A DNA stretch of 64,000 bases from Demequina aurantiaca (lineage in GTDB: Bacteria; Actinomycetota; Actinomycetes; Actinomycetales; Demequinaceae), in assembly GCF_000975135.1 (NCBI RefSeq), contig NZ_BBRF01000001.1, positions 1,242,380-1,306,379 on the forward strand, written 5' to 3'. The notes beneath the pieces were generated by a model. The model saw only the letters and a program-made list of their open reading frames with translations, made no database searches and was not told the origin of the DNA. Positions 44,908-52,633 of the stretch are shown here, piece after piece. Position 1 is the first letter of the stretch. The number at the start of each line of letters is the position of its first letter. Made by a program: the position numbers and the translations under genes.

Positions 44908-46304
44908 TGACGCCCGTCACCGCTGATCAGCAGGGACCCGCGCCAGATTATTCTGCGCCGCGCGGGTACATCGGCCCGCTCGAACGCAAAACCTGGGTGG
45001 TCGTGGGTGGCGGCATTGGTGGGCTACTCGCAGCGCGCCACCTCGCGCACTGCGGGGTTGACGTCACGCTGCTGGAGGAGTCGGACTCACTCGGAGGACG
45101 GGTGTCGTCTCACGTGGTGGGCGGCTTTGACCTGGATGCGGGCGCGGAGTCGTTCGCGACGCGCGCCGGTTCGGTCGCGACGTTGCTGGGCGAGCTGGGT
45201 CTCGCCGATGCCGTGGTCTCGCCGGAGGCCGACCCCGCATGGGTGGTCACTCCCGGGCGGGCATACCCACTGCCCAAGACCGGATGGTTGGGGATTCCGC
45301 TGCGCCCACTGCGCCGCGACGTGCGCGCAGTGTTGGGCTGGCGCGGCTCGATCCGAGCCTCGTGCGACATCTTCAGGCCCATCGGCAAGGTCGACCCGTA
45401 CGTGACTGTCGGGAAAATTGCACGTGAACGACTGGGAGCCAAGGCCGTGAATCTACTCATGCGCCCCGTGATCTCCGGCATCTACTCGCGCGCGCTGGAG
45501 GACCTGCCGCTCGCGGCGATCGCGCCCGGCTTGCCCCAGGACGTGCAGGATCACGGTTCGATCATCAAGGCCGCGCGCTCGCGGCGGTCCGTGAGTGCGG
45601 CGGGTAGTGCCGTGCAGGGGATCTACGGCGGAGTCGCGAGAGTCACCGAGGCGCTGGCCGCGGAAGTCGAGGCCCTGGGCGTGACCATCCGAACCGACGC
45701 CCCGGCATCGGCCGTTGTGCCTTACGCCGAGGGATGGCGTGTGCACATAGATGCGAAGGGTCTGGGCGTAGCGCGCAACCTCGAGGCGGATGGCGTGACC
45801 ATCGCGGTGCCCGGGGCGGCTGCGCACGAACTCCAGCCGGACATCATTGGCCGGCCCGAGATCGACGACAGGTTCGTGGCGCTTGTGACCCTGGTAGTGG
45901 ACGAGCCGGCGCTGGACAGCGCACCGCGTGGCACCGGTGTTTTGGTCTCCGGAGACGTGACTCGAGCCAAGGCCCTCACGCACGCGACGGCCAAGTGGGC
46001 ATGGCTGGCGAGCGAGGTGCAGACGGACGAGCACCCGCACCGGCACGTGCTGCGGCTGTCATACACGATCGAGCAAGGCGAGAACGTGGAGGGGTACGCG
46101 CTTGACGACGCGTCGCGACTGCTGGGCGTGAACCTCGCGCCCGATTCCGTGGTGGCGAGCAGCCAGGTCGAGTGGCACGACGCCGCGCCCGCCAAGGTGG
46201 GCTCGCTTAACCCCGCGCCTGGCCTGCACCTGGTGGGCTCCGCCGCTGGGCTGAGCGGGATCGCCGCCATTGTCGCGGCCGATGCCGTGGCCGACTACCG
46301 CTGA
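44907..46304 (+). CDS. hemY: Coproporphyrinogen III oxidase (HemY/CgoX type)
   Basis: A 465-residue FAD enzyme related to protoporphyrinogen oxidase. The dinucleotide loop VVVGGGIGGLLAARHLA (31-47) and the second motif GGRVSSHVVGGFDLDAGAES (63-82) are clear. Because hemQ and a ferrochelatase follow, it should oxidise coproporphyrinogen III to coproporphyrin III in the coproporphyrin-dependent pathway of Gram-positive bacteria. About 25 extra residues precede the FAD loop. It overlaps hemE by one base, and a palindromic repeat separates it from hemQ. Confidence 0.92.
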   Translation: MTPVTADQQGPAPDYSAPRGYIGPLERKTWVVVGGGIGGLLAARHLAHCGVDVTLLEESDSLGGRVSSHVVGGFDLDAGAESFATRAGSVATLLGELGLADAVVSPEADPAWVVTPGRAYPLPKTGWLGIPLRPLRRDVRAVLGWRGSIRASCDIFRPIGKVDPYVTVGKIARERLGAKAVNLLMRPVISGIYSRALEDLPLAAIAPGLPQDVQDHGSIIKAARSRRSVSAAGSAVQGIYGGVARVTEALAAEVEALGVTIRTDAPASAVVPYAEGWRVHIDAKGLGVARNLEADGVTIAVPGAAAHELQPDIIGRPEIDDRFVALVTLVVDEPALDSAPRGTGVLVSGDVTRAKALTHATAKWAWLASEVQTDEHPHRHVLRLSYTIEQGENVEGYALDDASRLLGVNLAPDSVVASSQVEWHDAAPAKVGSLNPAPGLHLVGSAAGLSGIAAIVAADAVADYR

Positions 46305-46344
46305 CCGCCACCGCGCCAGCGGTCGCGGTCGCGGTCGCGGTGCG

Positions 46345-46399
46345 CTGGCAGTCACTGAGTGCCGAAATCTGCGCCAGAACGGCACTCAGTGACTGCCAG
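46345..46399. repeat. Palindromic repeat, CTGGCAGTCACTGAGTGC type (copy 2)
   Basis: Perfect 18-base inverted arms (46345-46362 and 46382-46399) surround a 19-base centre. It lies between hemY and hemQ, just after a GGTCGC simple repeat (three units from 46321). The same element is at 18248-18298 upstream of mfd, with 22 of 24 bases shared over the right arm and flank. It could form a strong mRNA stem that tunes hemQ-hemH, or be a mobile palindrome. Confidence 0.8.
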
Positions 46400-46462
46400 G
46401 GTGCAGGAGCCGATGCCGCGGCTGAGTTTCGTCCCGCGCGAAAGCCGGGGGATACTGGAGGC

Positions 46463-47137
46463 ATGACTGATCAGCCGCATGGATTCACCCTGTTCTCCGT
46501 CCTCGATGGCCTGCTTGACGCGCCGGACGACGCGCTCGCGGAGGTAGTCGAGCACTTCGACGCCGCCGTCGAGGACCTCGCCGAGCACGACGTGGTGCTA
46601 CGTGGCATCTACGACGTGTCCGGCATGCGCGCCGACGGCACTGTGATGCTGTGGCTACATGGGCCAGACCTGGCCGACCTCCAGCTCGCGTTGCGCGAAC
46701 TTCACGCCACGGAGCTCTTGGCAGACACCAAGCTCACCTGGTCAGCGGCCGGCGTGCACCGCCCCGCGGAGTTCAACAAGTCCCACGTGCCCGGCTTCCT
46801 GCGCGGCGAGCACGCCCGTGACTGGCTCACCGTGTATCCGTTTGTGCGCTCGTACGAGTGGTACCTGCTGCCCGAGGAGGAGCGTTCCAAGATGCTGCGC
46901 GACCACGGCATGAAGGGCGCGGCGTTCAAGGGCGTCGTCGCCAACACCGTGAGTGCCTTCGCGCTGGGCGACTACGAGTGGCTGCTACCCATGGAGGCGG
47001 ACAACGTGCTCGACCTGGTCGACGTCATGCGCGAACTGCGCTACACCGAGGCCCGCATGCATGTCCGCGAGGAGGTGCCGTTCTACACGGGCCGCCGCAT
47101 GGAGACTGCCGAAGCCGTGGAGGTCCTTGCGTCGTGA
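46463..47137 (+). CDS. hemQ: Coproheme decarboxylase (HemQ/ChdC)
   Basis: HemQ makes haem b from coproheme by two oxidative decarboxylations. The 224-residue protein belongs to the chlorite dismutase superfamily. His 117 (GEHARDW) and Tyr 134 (YPFVRSYEWY, 125-134) have the same spacing as the distal base His 118 and catalytic Tyr 135 of Corynebacterium diphtheriae ChdC. EADNVLDLVDVMRELRYTEAR and VPFYTGR close the signature. The ATG at 46463 follows CTGGAG; the longer frame runs back through the palindromic repeat. It overlaps hemH by four bases. Confidence 0.94.
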   Translation: MTDQPHGFTLFSVLDGLLDAPDDALAEVVEHFDAAVEDLAEHDVVLRGIYDVSGMRADGTVMLWLHGPDLADLQLALRELHATELLADTKLTWSAAGVHRPAEFNKSHVPGFLRGEHARDWLTVYPFVRSYEWYLLPEEERSKMLRDHGMKGAAFKGVVANTVSAFALGDYEWLLPMEADNVLDLVDVMRELRYTEARMHVREEVPFYTGRRMETAEAVEVLAS

Positions 47138-48348
47138 GCGACAGCGCAACCTCCTCGACAGACTCAGCCCACGCATCGTCCGCCTGCAAGCCGTTGGCGG
47201 CGTCAAGCCGCACGGCGCCGGCGCGTGAGTACGATGCGATCCTGCTGACGGGCTTTGGCGGGCCCGAGGGTCAGGACGACGTGATCCCGTATCTGCGCAA
47301 CGTCACGCGCGGGCGCGGTATCCCGGACGAGCGTCTCGAGGAGGTCGCTCACCACTACCGCGCGTTTGGCGGCGTGAGCCCCATCAACCAGCAAAACCGT
47401 GACCTGAAGGCCGCACTTGAGGCCGAGGTAGCCGCGCGTGGGTTGAACCTTCCCGTGTACTGGGGCAACCGCAACTGGGACCCCTACCTCGCGGACACGC
47501 TTCAAGAGGCGTATGCGCAAGGTCACACGCGCCTACTGGCGCTGGTCACCGCGTCGTTCTCGTCGTACTCGGGCTGCCGCCAGTATCGCGAGGACCTCGC
47601 CAAGGCCATCGCCGATGCTGGGCTTGAGGGTCAGATTGAGGTCGACAAGGTGCGTCAGTACTTTGACCACCCGGGCTTTGTGAACCCCAACATCGACGCC
47701 GTACTGGGCGGGTTGCGCGAACTTCGTGGCGCCGGCCGCGCCGAGGCTCCACATGTGATGTTCGCGACGCACTCGATCCCGCTGTCCGCTTCCGACGCCT
47801 CGGGACCTCGCGAGGGCCTGCCCGACGGCACACCAGTCGCAACGGGAGAGGCCGGCGGTTGGTACGCCGACCAGCAGCGTGCCGTGGCCCGGTTGATCAT
47901 GGCCGCCGTCATGGAGGAGTTCCCCGAGGCCGAGTGGTCATTGGTCTACCAGTCGCGCTCCGGCTCGCCGCAGACCCCGTGGCTCGAGCCCGACGTCAAC
48001 GACGCCATCGAGTCGCTGCCGGAGTCCGTGACCGGGCTGGTGATCTCGCCGATCGGCTTCGTGTCCGACCACATGGAGGTCAAGTGGGACCTCGACACCG
48101 AGGCGCTGGAGACCTGCGCCGAGCGCGGACTGGCCGCCGTGCGCGTTCCGACTGTGGGCATCGACCCAGCCTTTGTCGCGGGGCTGATTGACCTCGTCCA
48201 GGAGCGGCACGCGACGGCCGATGCTCCTCAGGGTGCCGCTCGAAAGTCACTGACAGATTTGGGGCCTTGGCAGGACGTGTGCCCGGCCGACTGCTGCTTG
48301 GGGCGCGACCTGCGACCCGTGGTGGCGGAGGCTCCCGCGGGCGCCTAG
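47134..48348 (+). CDS. hemH: Coproporphyrin III ferrochelatase (CpfC), probable [2Fe-2S] type
   Basis: This enzyme inserts Fe(II) into coproporphyrin III. The 404-residue protein has ATHSIP with His 213, YQSRSGSPQTPWLEPDV and GFVSDHMEVKWDLD with the conserved Glu. Cys 148 in SGCRQYRED and the C-terminal trio Cys 383, 387 and 388 (CPADCC) match the cluster-ligand pattern of actinobacterial [2Fe-2S] ferrochelatases. About 30 Ser/Ala-rich residues form an N-terminal extension. The GTG start is embedded in the hemQ stop, which fixes it. Confidence 0.93.
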   Translation: MSDSATSSTDSAHASSACKPLAASSRTAPAREYDAILLTGFGGPEGQDDVIPYLRNVTRGRGIPDERLEEVAHHYRAFGGVSPINQQNRDLKAALEAEVAARGLNLPVYWGNRNWDPYLADTLQEAYAQGHTRLLALVTASFSSYSGCRQYREDLAKAIADAGLEGQIEVDKVRQYFDHPGFVNPNIDAVLGGLRELRGAGRAEAPHVMFATHSIPLSASDASGPREGLPDGTPVATGEAGGWYADQQRAVARLIMAAVMEEFPEAEWSLVYQSRSGSPQTPWLEPDVNDAIESLPESVTGLVISPIGFVSDHMEVKWDLDTEALETCAERGLAAVRVPTVGIDPAFVAGLIDLVQERHATADAPQGAARKSLTDLGPWQDVCPADCCLGRDLRPVVAEAPAGA

Positions 48349-48357
48349 GGATCAACG

Positions 48358-48840
48358 ATGCTGCGCAGATTTGGGCTGCTGGGCCCTGGCCTGGCGATGT
48401 TGTGGGCCGGACTTGCGATCGCGGGCAACGTGATTGTGGCTGGCGTGAAGTTCACCACGGATGTGCCGCGCGTCGACCTTCTCAAGGTGGGCGAGGTGCA
48501 GTTCCAGGCAGTCGGGATCGCCGAGGCCGTGGTCTGCGCGTTGTTCCTGCTCGCGGCCTGGCCGCGCCGCACATCCAAGGTGATCTGGTTGCTCCTGGCA
48601 CCGGTGGTGCTATTGCTGATCCAGGAATTTGTGGTGTATCCACCCCTGCACGAGCGCACGCTCGCAACAATCGCGGGCGAGGATCCGGACGACAGTCCAC
48701 TGCACATCATTTACGGTGCCCTTGAGGGGATAAAGATCATCCTGCTGCTCGCCATCGGAGTGTTGGGCACGTTGGTGCACGCGCCGCGCAGTACCGCGGT
48801 CGATCCGGCGGCTGACGCGGAGCCTGCCGTCAACGCCTAA
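48358..48840 (+). CDS. Hypothetical membrane protein linked to the haem genes
   Basis: A 160-residue protein with four hydrophobic segments (about 7-28, 47-66, 75-92 and 117-138), the pattern of small DUF4149-like proteins, though I cannot assign it to that family securely. No His/Met haem-ligand pattern stands out. It starts nine bases after the ferrochelatase stop, inside the same strand run, so it is probably co-transcribed and could act in haem delivery or membrane assembly; this is guilt by position only. Confidence 0.65.
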   Translation: MLRRFGLLGPGLAMLWAGLAIAGNVIVAGVKFTTDVPRVDLLKVGEVQFQAVGIAEAVVCALFLLAAWPRRTSKVIWLLLAPVVLLLIQEFVVYPPLHERTLATIAGEDPDDSPLHIIYGALEGIKIILLLAIGVLGTLVHAPRSTAVDPAADAEPAVNA

Positions 48841-48927
48841 CTCGCCCCGGCATCGGCCGTCGGAAGGGTGCAGTGTTGTGGCGCTCTCGTGCGCACGTGC
48901 GCTCAGTCGGACATCCGCATAACCGAC

Positions 48928-49003
48928 CCGTCTGAATGCACAAACTGCACCTTCAGGCGGAGGAGCTAGCCGGTTGTCCGTCTGAAGGCACCAGCTCAGA
49001 CGG
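48928..49003. repeat. Clustered CCGTCTGAA repeats and hairpin
   Basis: Related words CCGTCTGAATGCAC, CCGTCTGAAGGCAC and, inverted, TGCACCTTCAGGCGG lie close together. CCGTCTGA (48978-48985) and TCAGACGG (48996-49003) form a perfect eight-base stem that includes the stop codon of the minus-strand reductase gene, so it may be its terminator. The rest of the 155-base gap shows no gene. Confidence 0.5.
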
Positions 49004-50666
49004 CGGCGACAGAACTACCGGCGCGCGTGCCATCGCGCCAGGTCAGGTAGCCGCCGTCGAGGTTCACTGCGTCGTAGCCCATCTGACGTAAGAGGCGTGT
49101 GGCGGTGTTGCCGCGCTGGCCCACCTGGCAGTGCACGACGAGCTTGACCTTGGAGGGGAGTTCACTGGCTCGGGTCCGGAGTTCGTCCAGCGGAATGTTG
49201 ATCGCGGGGGAACCCGCAACCTCGACCGTGCCGCCGGCGTGCTCGGCCGCGCTGCGGACGTCCACCACCACGGCGCCGTCGTGGCCAACCATCGCGTCGA
49301 GCTCATGCCACTGGACTGACGGCGAGTCGCCGTAGCGGCGGTTGTCCGCGATGTAGCCGAGCATGTTCACGGGGTCCTTGGCGGAGCCGTAGGCAGGTGC
49401 GTAGGCGAGCTCCAGGTCTGTAAGCTCCGAGGCACGGATTCCGCCCATCATCGCTGTTGCGATGACGTCGATGCGCTTGTCCGCACCGTCCTCGCCCACA
49501 GCCTGCGCCCCCAGAATCTGGTCGGTGTGAGAGTCGACTAGCAGCTTGAGAGCGAGTGGCGTCGCACCGGGGTAGTAGCCGGCGTGCTGGGCAGGGTGGG
49601 CGTGAATCACCTCGAAGTCGCGGCCCTCGGCGAGGAGGCGCCGTTCATTGCGTCCGGTGGTTGCCGCTGTGAGGCCGAAGACTCCGACGACAGCGGTGCC
49701 GATCGACGCGCGCATCGGCGCCTCGCGACCGGCGATGACGTCCGCGACGTGGCGGCCGTGTCGGTTTGCGAGGTTGGCTAACGGAATCAGCGTGGTTGCC
49801 TCGATAGCGCCTAGCGCGTCTCGCTTGGATGCCGCGTCTCCCACCGCGAAAACATCTGGCGCACTAGTGCGCAGGTTTTCGTCCACGAGGATGCCGCCCT
49901 GGGGGCTCAACTCGAGCCCTGCAGCCCTCGCAAGGGAGGTTTCTGGACGCACTCCGATGGCGGCAATCACGACATCTGCGGGAATTTGCTGCTCGCCACC
50001 GGGCCCAAGGACCGTGGCTGTTGTAGCGCCCAATCTTGTGACTTGCGCCGATGTATGGATAGTCGCGCCGTTCGCTGCCATCCGGTCCCGGACGCGTATG
50101 GCCATCTCGGCATCGAGAGGGGCAAGTACCTGAGGTGCGAGTTCGACAACGGTGACGCCGATGCCGCGGTGGCTGAGGTTCTCGGCCACCTCCAGTCCCA
50201 CGAATCCGGCGCCGATGACAACCGCGCTGCGGGCGTTCGGCAGCTGAGCGACGAGCGCGTCTACATCGCTTACGTCACGCAGGGTAAGCGCCTGCTCAAT
50301 GCCTGGGATGGGAGGGAGGATGGGGCTTGCCCCCGGGCTGAGGACGAGCGAGTCGTAATCCTCGGTGTAGGTATCCCCGGTGGCGACTGCAATGGTGACC
50401 GACTTTGCTGCAGTGTCGATGGCGGTGACGCGCTCGCGGGTGCGCACGTCGAGACGGAAGCGCGCGTGGAGTGACTCGGGGGTCTGAAGCAGTAGTGCAT
50501 CTCTTTTGGTGATCACTCCGCCGGCGTAGTAGGGCAGCCCACAGTTTGCGTAGGAGACGTGCTCGCCTGCCTCGACCACGATGATCTCTGCGGATTCGTC
50601 TAGGCGGCGAAGCCTGGTGGCCGCTGACATTCCGGCGGCGACTCCGCCCACGATGATGACCTTCAC
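48996..50666 (-). CDS. CoA-disulfide/persulfide reductase with C-terminal rhodanese domain
   Basis: A 556-residue flavoprotein. The FAD loop is GGVAAGMSAATRLRRL (7-22), the redox Cys is residue 42 in SYANCGLPYYAGG, and the NADH loop is VIGAGFVGLEVAENL. The C-terminal 90 residues are a rhodanese domain with active-site Cys 513 in VVHCQVGQRG. Such fusions reduce CoA-disulfide, CoA-persulfide or polysulfide. The GTG start at 50666 follows AAGGAAA. It is divergent from a CsoR/CstR-type repressor and shares a palindromic operator with it, so sulfide or persulfide stress is the likely trigger. Confidence 0.9.
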   Translation of the reverse strand: MKVIIVGGVAAGMSAATRLRRLDESAEIIVVEAGEHVSYANCGLPYYAGGVITKRDALLLQTPESLHARFRLDVRTRERVTAIDTAAKSVTIAVATGDTYTEDYDSLVLSPGASPILPPIPGIEQALTLRDVSDVDALVAQLPNARSAVVIGAGFVGLEVAENLSHRGIGVTVVELAPQVLAPLDAEMAIRVRDRMAANGATIHTSAQVTRLGATTATVLGPGGEQQIPADVVIAAIGVRPETSLARAAGLELSPQGGILVDENLRTSAPDVFAVGDAASKRDALGAIEATTLIPLANLANRHGRHVADVIAGREAPMRASIGTAVVGVFGLTAATTGRNERRLLAEGRDFEVIHAHPAQHAGYYPGATPLALKLLVDSHTDQILGAQAVGEDGADKRIDVIATAMMGGIRASELTDLELAYAPAYGSAKDPVNMLGYIADNRRYGDSPSVQWHELDAMVGHDGAVVVDVRSAAEHAGGTVEVAGSPAINIPLDELRTRASELPSKVKLVVHCQVGQRGNTATRLLRQMGYDAVNLDGGYLTWRDGTRAGSSVAAV

Positions 50667-50707
50667 TTGGTTTCCTTACGTTCTGAGGTTGCTGCACTTG
50701 CTCCGAC

Positions 50708-50725
50708 TATACCCCCCGGGGTATA
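50708..50725. promoter_or_regulatory. CsoR/CstR-type operator in overlapping divergent promoters
   Basis: TATACCCC and GGGGTATA flank a CC centre, a perfect eight-base palindrome of the kind bound by CsoR-family repressors. On the plus strand it fills the spacer between TTGCTC (50698-50703) and TATATT (50722-50727). On the minus strand it overlaps the -10 TATAGT (50711-50706) whose -35 is near 50734-50729. One bound repressor could silence both directions. Confidence 0.75.
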
Positions 50726-50761
50726 TTTAGTCGAGCCGAGATTCCAACCTAGAAGGAGTAG

Positions 50762-50929
50762 ATGATGTGTAGCCCGATGAACTGCAAGAAGTGCGGCAAG
50801 ACCACGTGGACTGGCTGCGGCCAGCATGTCGATAGTGTGATGAAGAACGTTCCGGCGTCTCAGCGGTGTCAGGGCCACGAAGGTGAGAAGTCTGACTCGC
50901 TGTTGGCGCGGATCTTCGGCCGCGCATGA
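50762..50929 (+). CDS. Small Cys-rich zinc-ribbon-like protein (55 residues)
   Basis: The product begins MMCSPMNCKKCGKTTWTGCG and contains five Cys in its first 19 residues plus one at 36 and a His at 39. The CxxC pair, later Cys and His suggest a zinc-binding fold. I recognise similar short actinobacterial proteins but no function is established. AGAAGGAG sits just before the tandem ATG. Its TGA overlaps an in-frame ATG of the downstream repressor frame, and it lies directly behind the CsoR/CstR-type operator, so it is co-regulated with sulfur-stress genes. Confidence 0.75.
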   Translation: MMCSPMNCKKCGKTTWTGCGQHVDSVMKNVPASQRCQGHEGEKSDSLLARIFGRA

Positions 50930-50988
50930 CCCAAGGCGCCGGAGCGCGCGGGCGTACCGGCCGTATTCACAACCTGGAGAGTGGACAG

Positions 50989-51255
50989 ATGGAACTCGAT
51001 GCAGAGCAGATGCGGAAGGTCAGCAACAGGCTCAAGCGCGCCCAGGGTCAGCTCGCCGGAGTGATCCGCAGAGTCGACGAGGGTGGCGAGTGCGAGGACA
51101 TCGTGATTCAACTCGCGGCGGTGTCCAAGGCGCTAGACCGCGCCGGGTTCGCCGTGATGTCCGCGGGCATTCAGGAATGCATGACCGAGAACGATGCTGA
51201 GGCTAGGCAGGAGAACATGGCTCGCCTCGAGAAGGTGTTCATGGCGCTGGCCTAA
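50989..51255 (+). CDS. CsoR/CstR-family metal- or persulfide-sensing repressor
   Basis: An 88-residue all-helical DUF156 repressor. Cys 35 and Cys 64 have the 29-residue spacing shared by CsoR and CstR. The position four before the second Cys, where Cu(I)-sensing CsoR has His, is Gly here (AGIQEC). The pair of Cys without His fits the persulfide sensor CstR, as does the neighbouring CoA-persulfide-type reductase. The ATG at 50989 is preceded by GGAG; an in-frame ATG at 50926 overlapping the small Cys-rich gene would add 21 residues. Confidence 0.88.
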   Translation: MELDAEQMRKVSNRLKRAQGQLAGVIRRVDEGGECEDIVIQLAAVSKALDRAGFAVMSAGIQECMTENDAEARQENMARLEKVFMALA

Positions 51256-52565
51256 CTGTCCGCCGCCTCCTCGAAGGCGCGGCGCGGCTCGCTGATCCGC
51301 CCCATCGAGACTAGGTCGCGGCGGAAGAACACCGCCGTGGTCCAGTCAAGGATCACGCGCGCCTTGCGGTTCACGGTGGGAATCTGGGACATGTGATAGG
51401 TCCGGTGCGCGAACCAGGCGGGCCAGCCGCGTAGCTTCACGCCCATGATGTTGGCGACGCCCTCGTTGAGTCCGAGTGACGCGACCATGCCCAGGTTCCT
51501 GTGCTTGTACTCGCGCAGTTGCTTGCCGTCGATGCTGCGGGCGATGTTGTCGCCGAGCACGCGCGCCTGGCGCACCGCGTGCTGGGCGGTGGGGGCACAC
51601 CACGCAGGCTGCTCCTTGGTGAGGTCCGGGATCTGCGCGCAGTCGCCCGCGGCCCATACTCCGTCCAGCGCCTCACCGTCCTCGGTAGCGACCTGCAGCG
51701 TCGGCAAGGTGTTGACGTGACCCTTGGGCCCCAGCGGCAGATCCGAGTCCGCGAGCACGGGAGAGGGCTTGACGCCCGCGGTCCACACCAGGGTGTCGGC
51801 CTCGAACTTCTGGCCATCAGACAACTCGATGTGGCCGTCTACGCAGCTGACCAACTTGGTTCCCAGGTAGACCTCCATGCCGCGGCCACGCAGTTCCTCG
51901 AGCGCATACTCGCCCATACCCTCGCCCATCTCCGGCAGGATGCCGTCGAGCATCTCGACCATGACGAATCGCAGGTCGTCGGCGCTGAGGTTGGGGAAGT
52001 CGCGCAGCGCGGCACGGGCCATGTCCTCGGTCTCCGCGAACGCTTCGACGCCGGCGAATCCACCGCCAACGAACACAAAGGTGAGCAGTCGCCGGCGCAA
52101 ATCAGCATCGTCCGTCGAGGCGGCGCGCGCGAGTCGGCCCAGCACCCGGTTCCTCAGGTTGATGGCCTCTTCGATGTACTTGAAGCCCAGGCCGAACTCC
52201 TTGAGCCCCGGTATTGGCAGAGTGCGCGACACGGAGCCGAGCGCGAGCACCAGGTCGTCGTACGCGATGGACTTGTCATCCCCCACGTCGGACGTCACGT
52301 GCACGCGCTTGTCCTGGCTGCTAATCCCGGTGATCTTTCCTTGGATGACGCGGACGCCCTCCAGCTCGCGACGCAGTGGAACTACGGCGTGACGCGGCTC
52401 GATGGAGCCTGCCGCGGCCTCGGGAAGGAACGGCTGGTACGTCATGTACGCGCGGCGGTCCACCACGATGATCTTGGCCTTGCGACCAGCGTGACGGCGT
52501 AGCGCCAGCGCGGTATACAGTCCGACGTAGCCGCCGCCCAGAATCAGAATCCTCTTACGCTTCAT
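51252..52565 (-). CDS. ndh: Type II NADH dehydrogenase
   Basis: A 437-residue membrane-associated flavoprotein that passes electrons from NADH to quinone without pumping protons. The FAD loop ILILGGGYVGLYTALALRR and the NADH loop VFVGGGFAGVEAFAE are present, as are the family's WTAGVKPSPVL and GDCAQIPD. The C-terminal region carries the aromatic membrane-binding segment WPAWFAHRTYHM. It is tail-to-tail with the repressor gene (four-base overlap). Fumarase lies upstream on the same strand. Confidence 0.93.
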   Translation of the reverse strand: MKRKRILILGGGYVGLYTALALRRHAGRKAKIIVVDRRAYMTYQPFLPEAAAGSIEPRHAVVPLRRELEGVRVIQGKITGISSQDKRVHVTSDVGDDKSIAYDDLVLALGSVSRTLPIPGLKEFGLGFKYIEEAINLRNRVLGRLARAASTDDADLRRRLLTFVFVGGGFAGVEAFAETEDMARAALRDFPNLSADDLRFVMVEMLDGILPEMGEGMGEYALEELRGRGMEVYLGTKLVSCVDGHIELSDGQKFEADTLVWTAGVKPSPVLADSDLPLGPKGHVNTLPTLQVATEDGEALDGVWAAGDCAQIPDLTKEQPAWCAPTAQHAVRQARVLGDNIARSIDGKQLREYKHRNLGMVASLGLNEGVANIMGVKLRGWPAWFAHRTYHMSQIPTVNRKARVILDWTTAVFFRRDLVSMGRISEPRRAFEEAADS

Positions 52566-52633
52566 GTGTTGCCTCCATTGGGGGCAACCGGGCGCGGGGT
52601 CATTTCCTTCCCTGAGTCGGGAGCGCGCGGAGG

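Noticed and set aside
46321..46340. GGTCGC simple repeat before hemQ as a coding or regulatory array
   Set aside because: Only about three units; too short to separate from GC-rich background.
50926..50988. Longer N-terminus for the CsoR/CstR-type repressor
   Set aside because: The upstream ATG has no ribosome-binding site and adds 21 residues not usual in the family, whereas the ATG at 50989 has GGAG in place.
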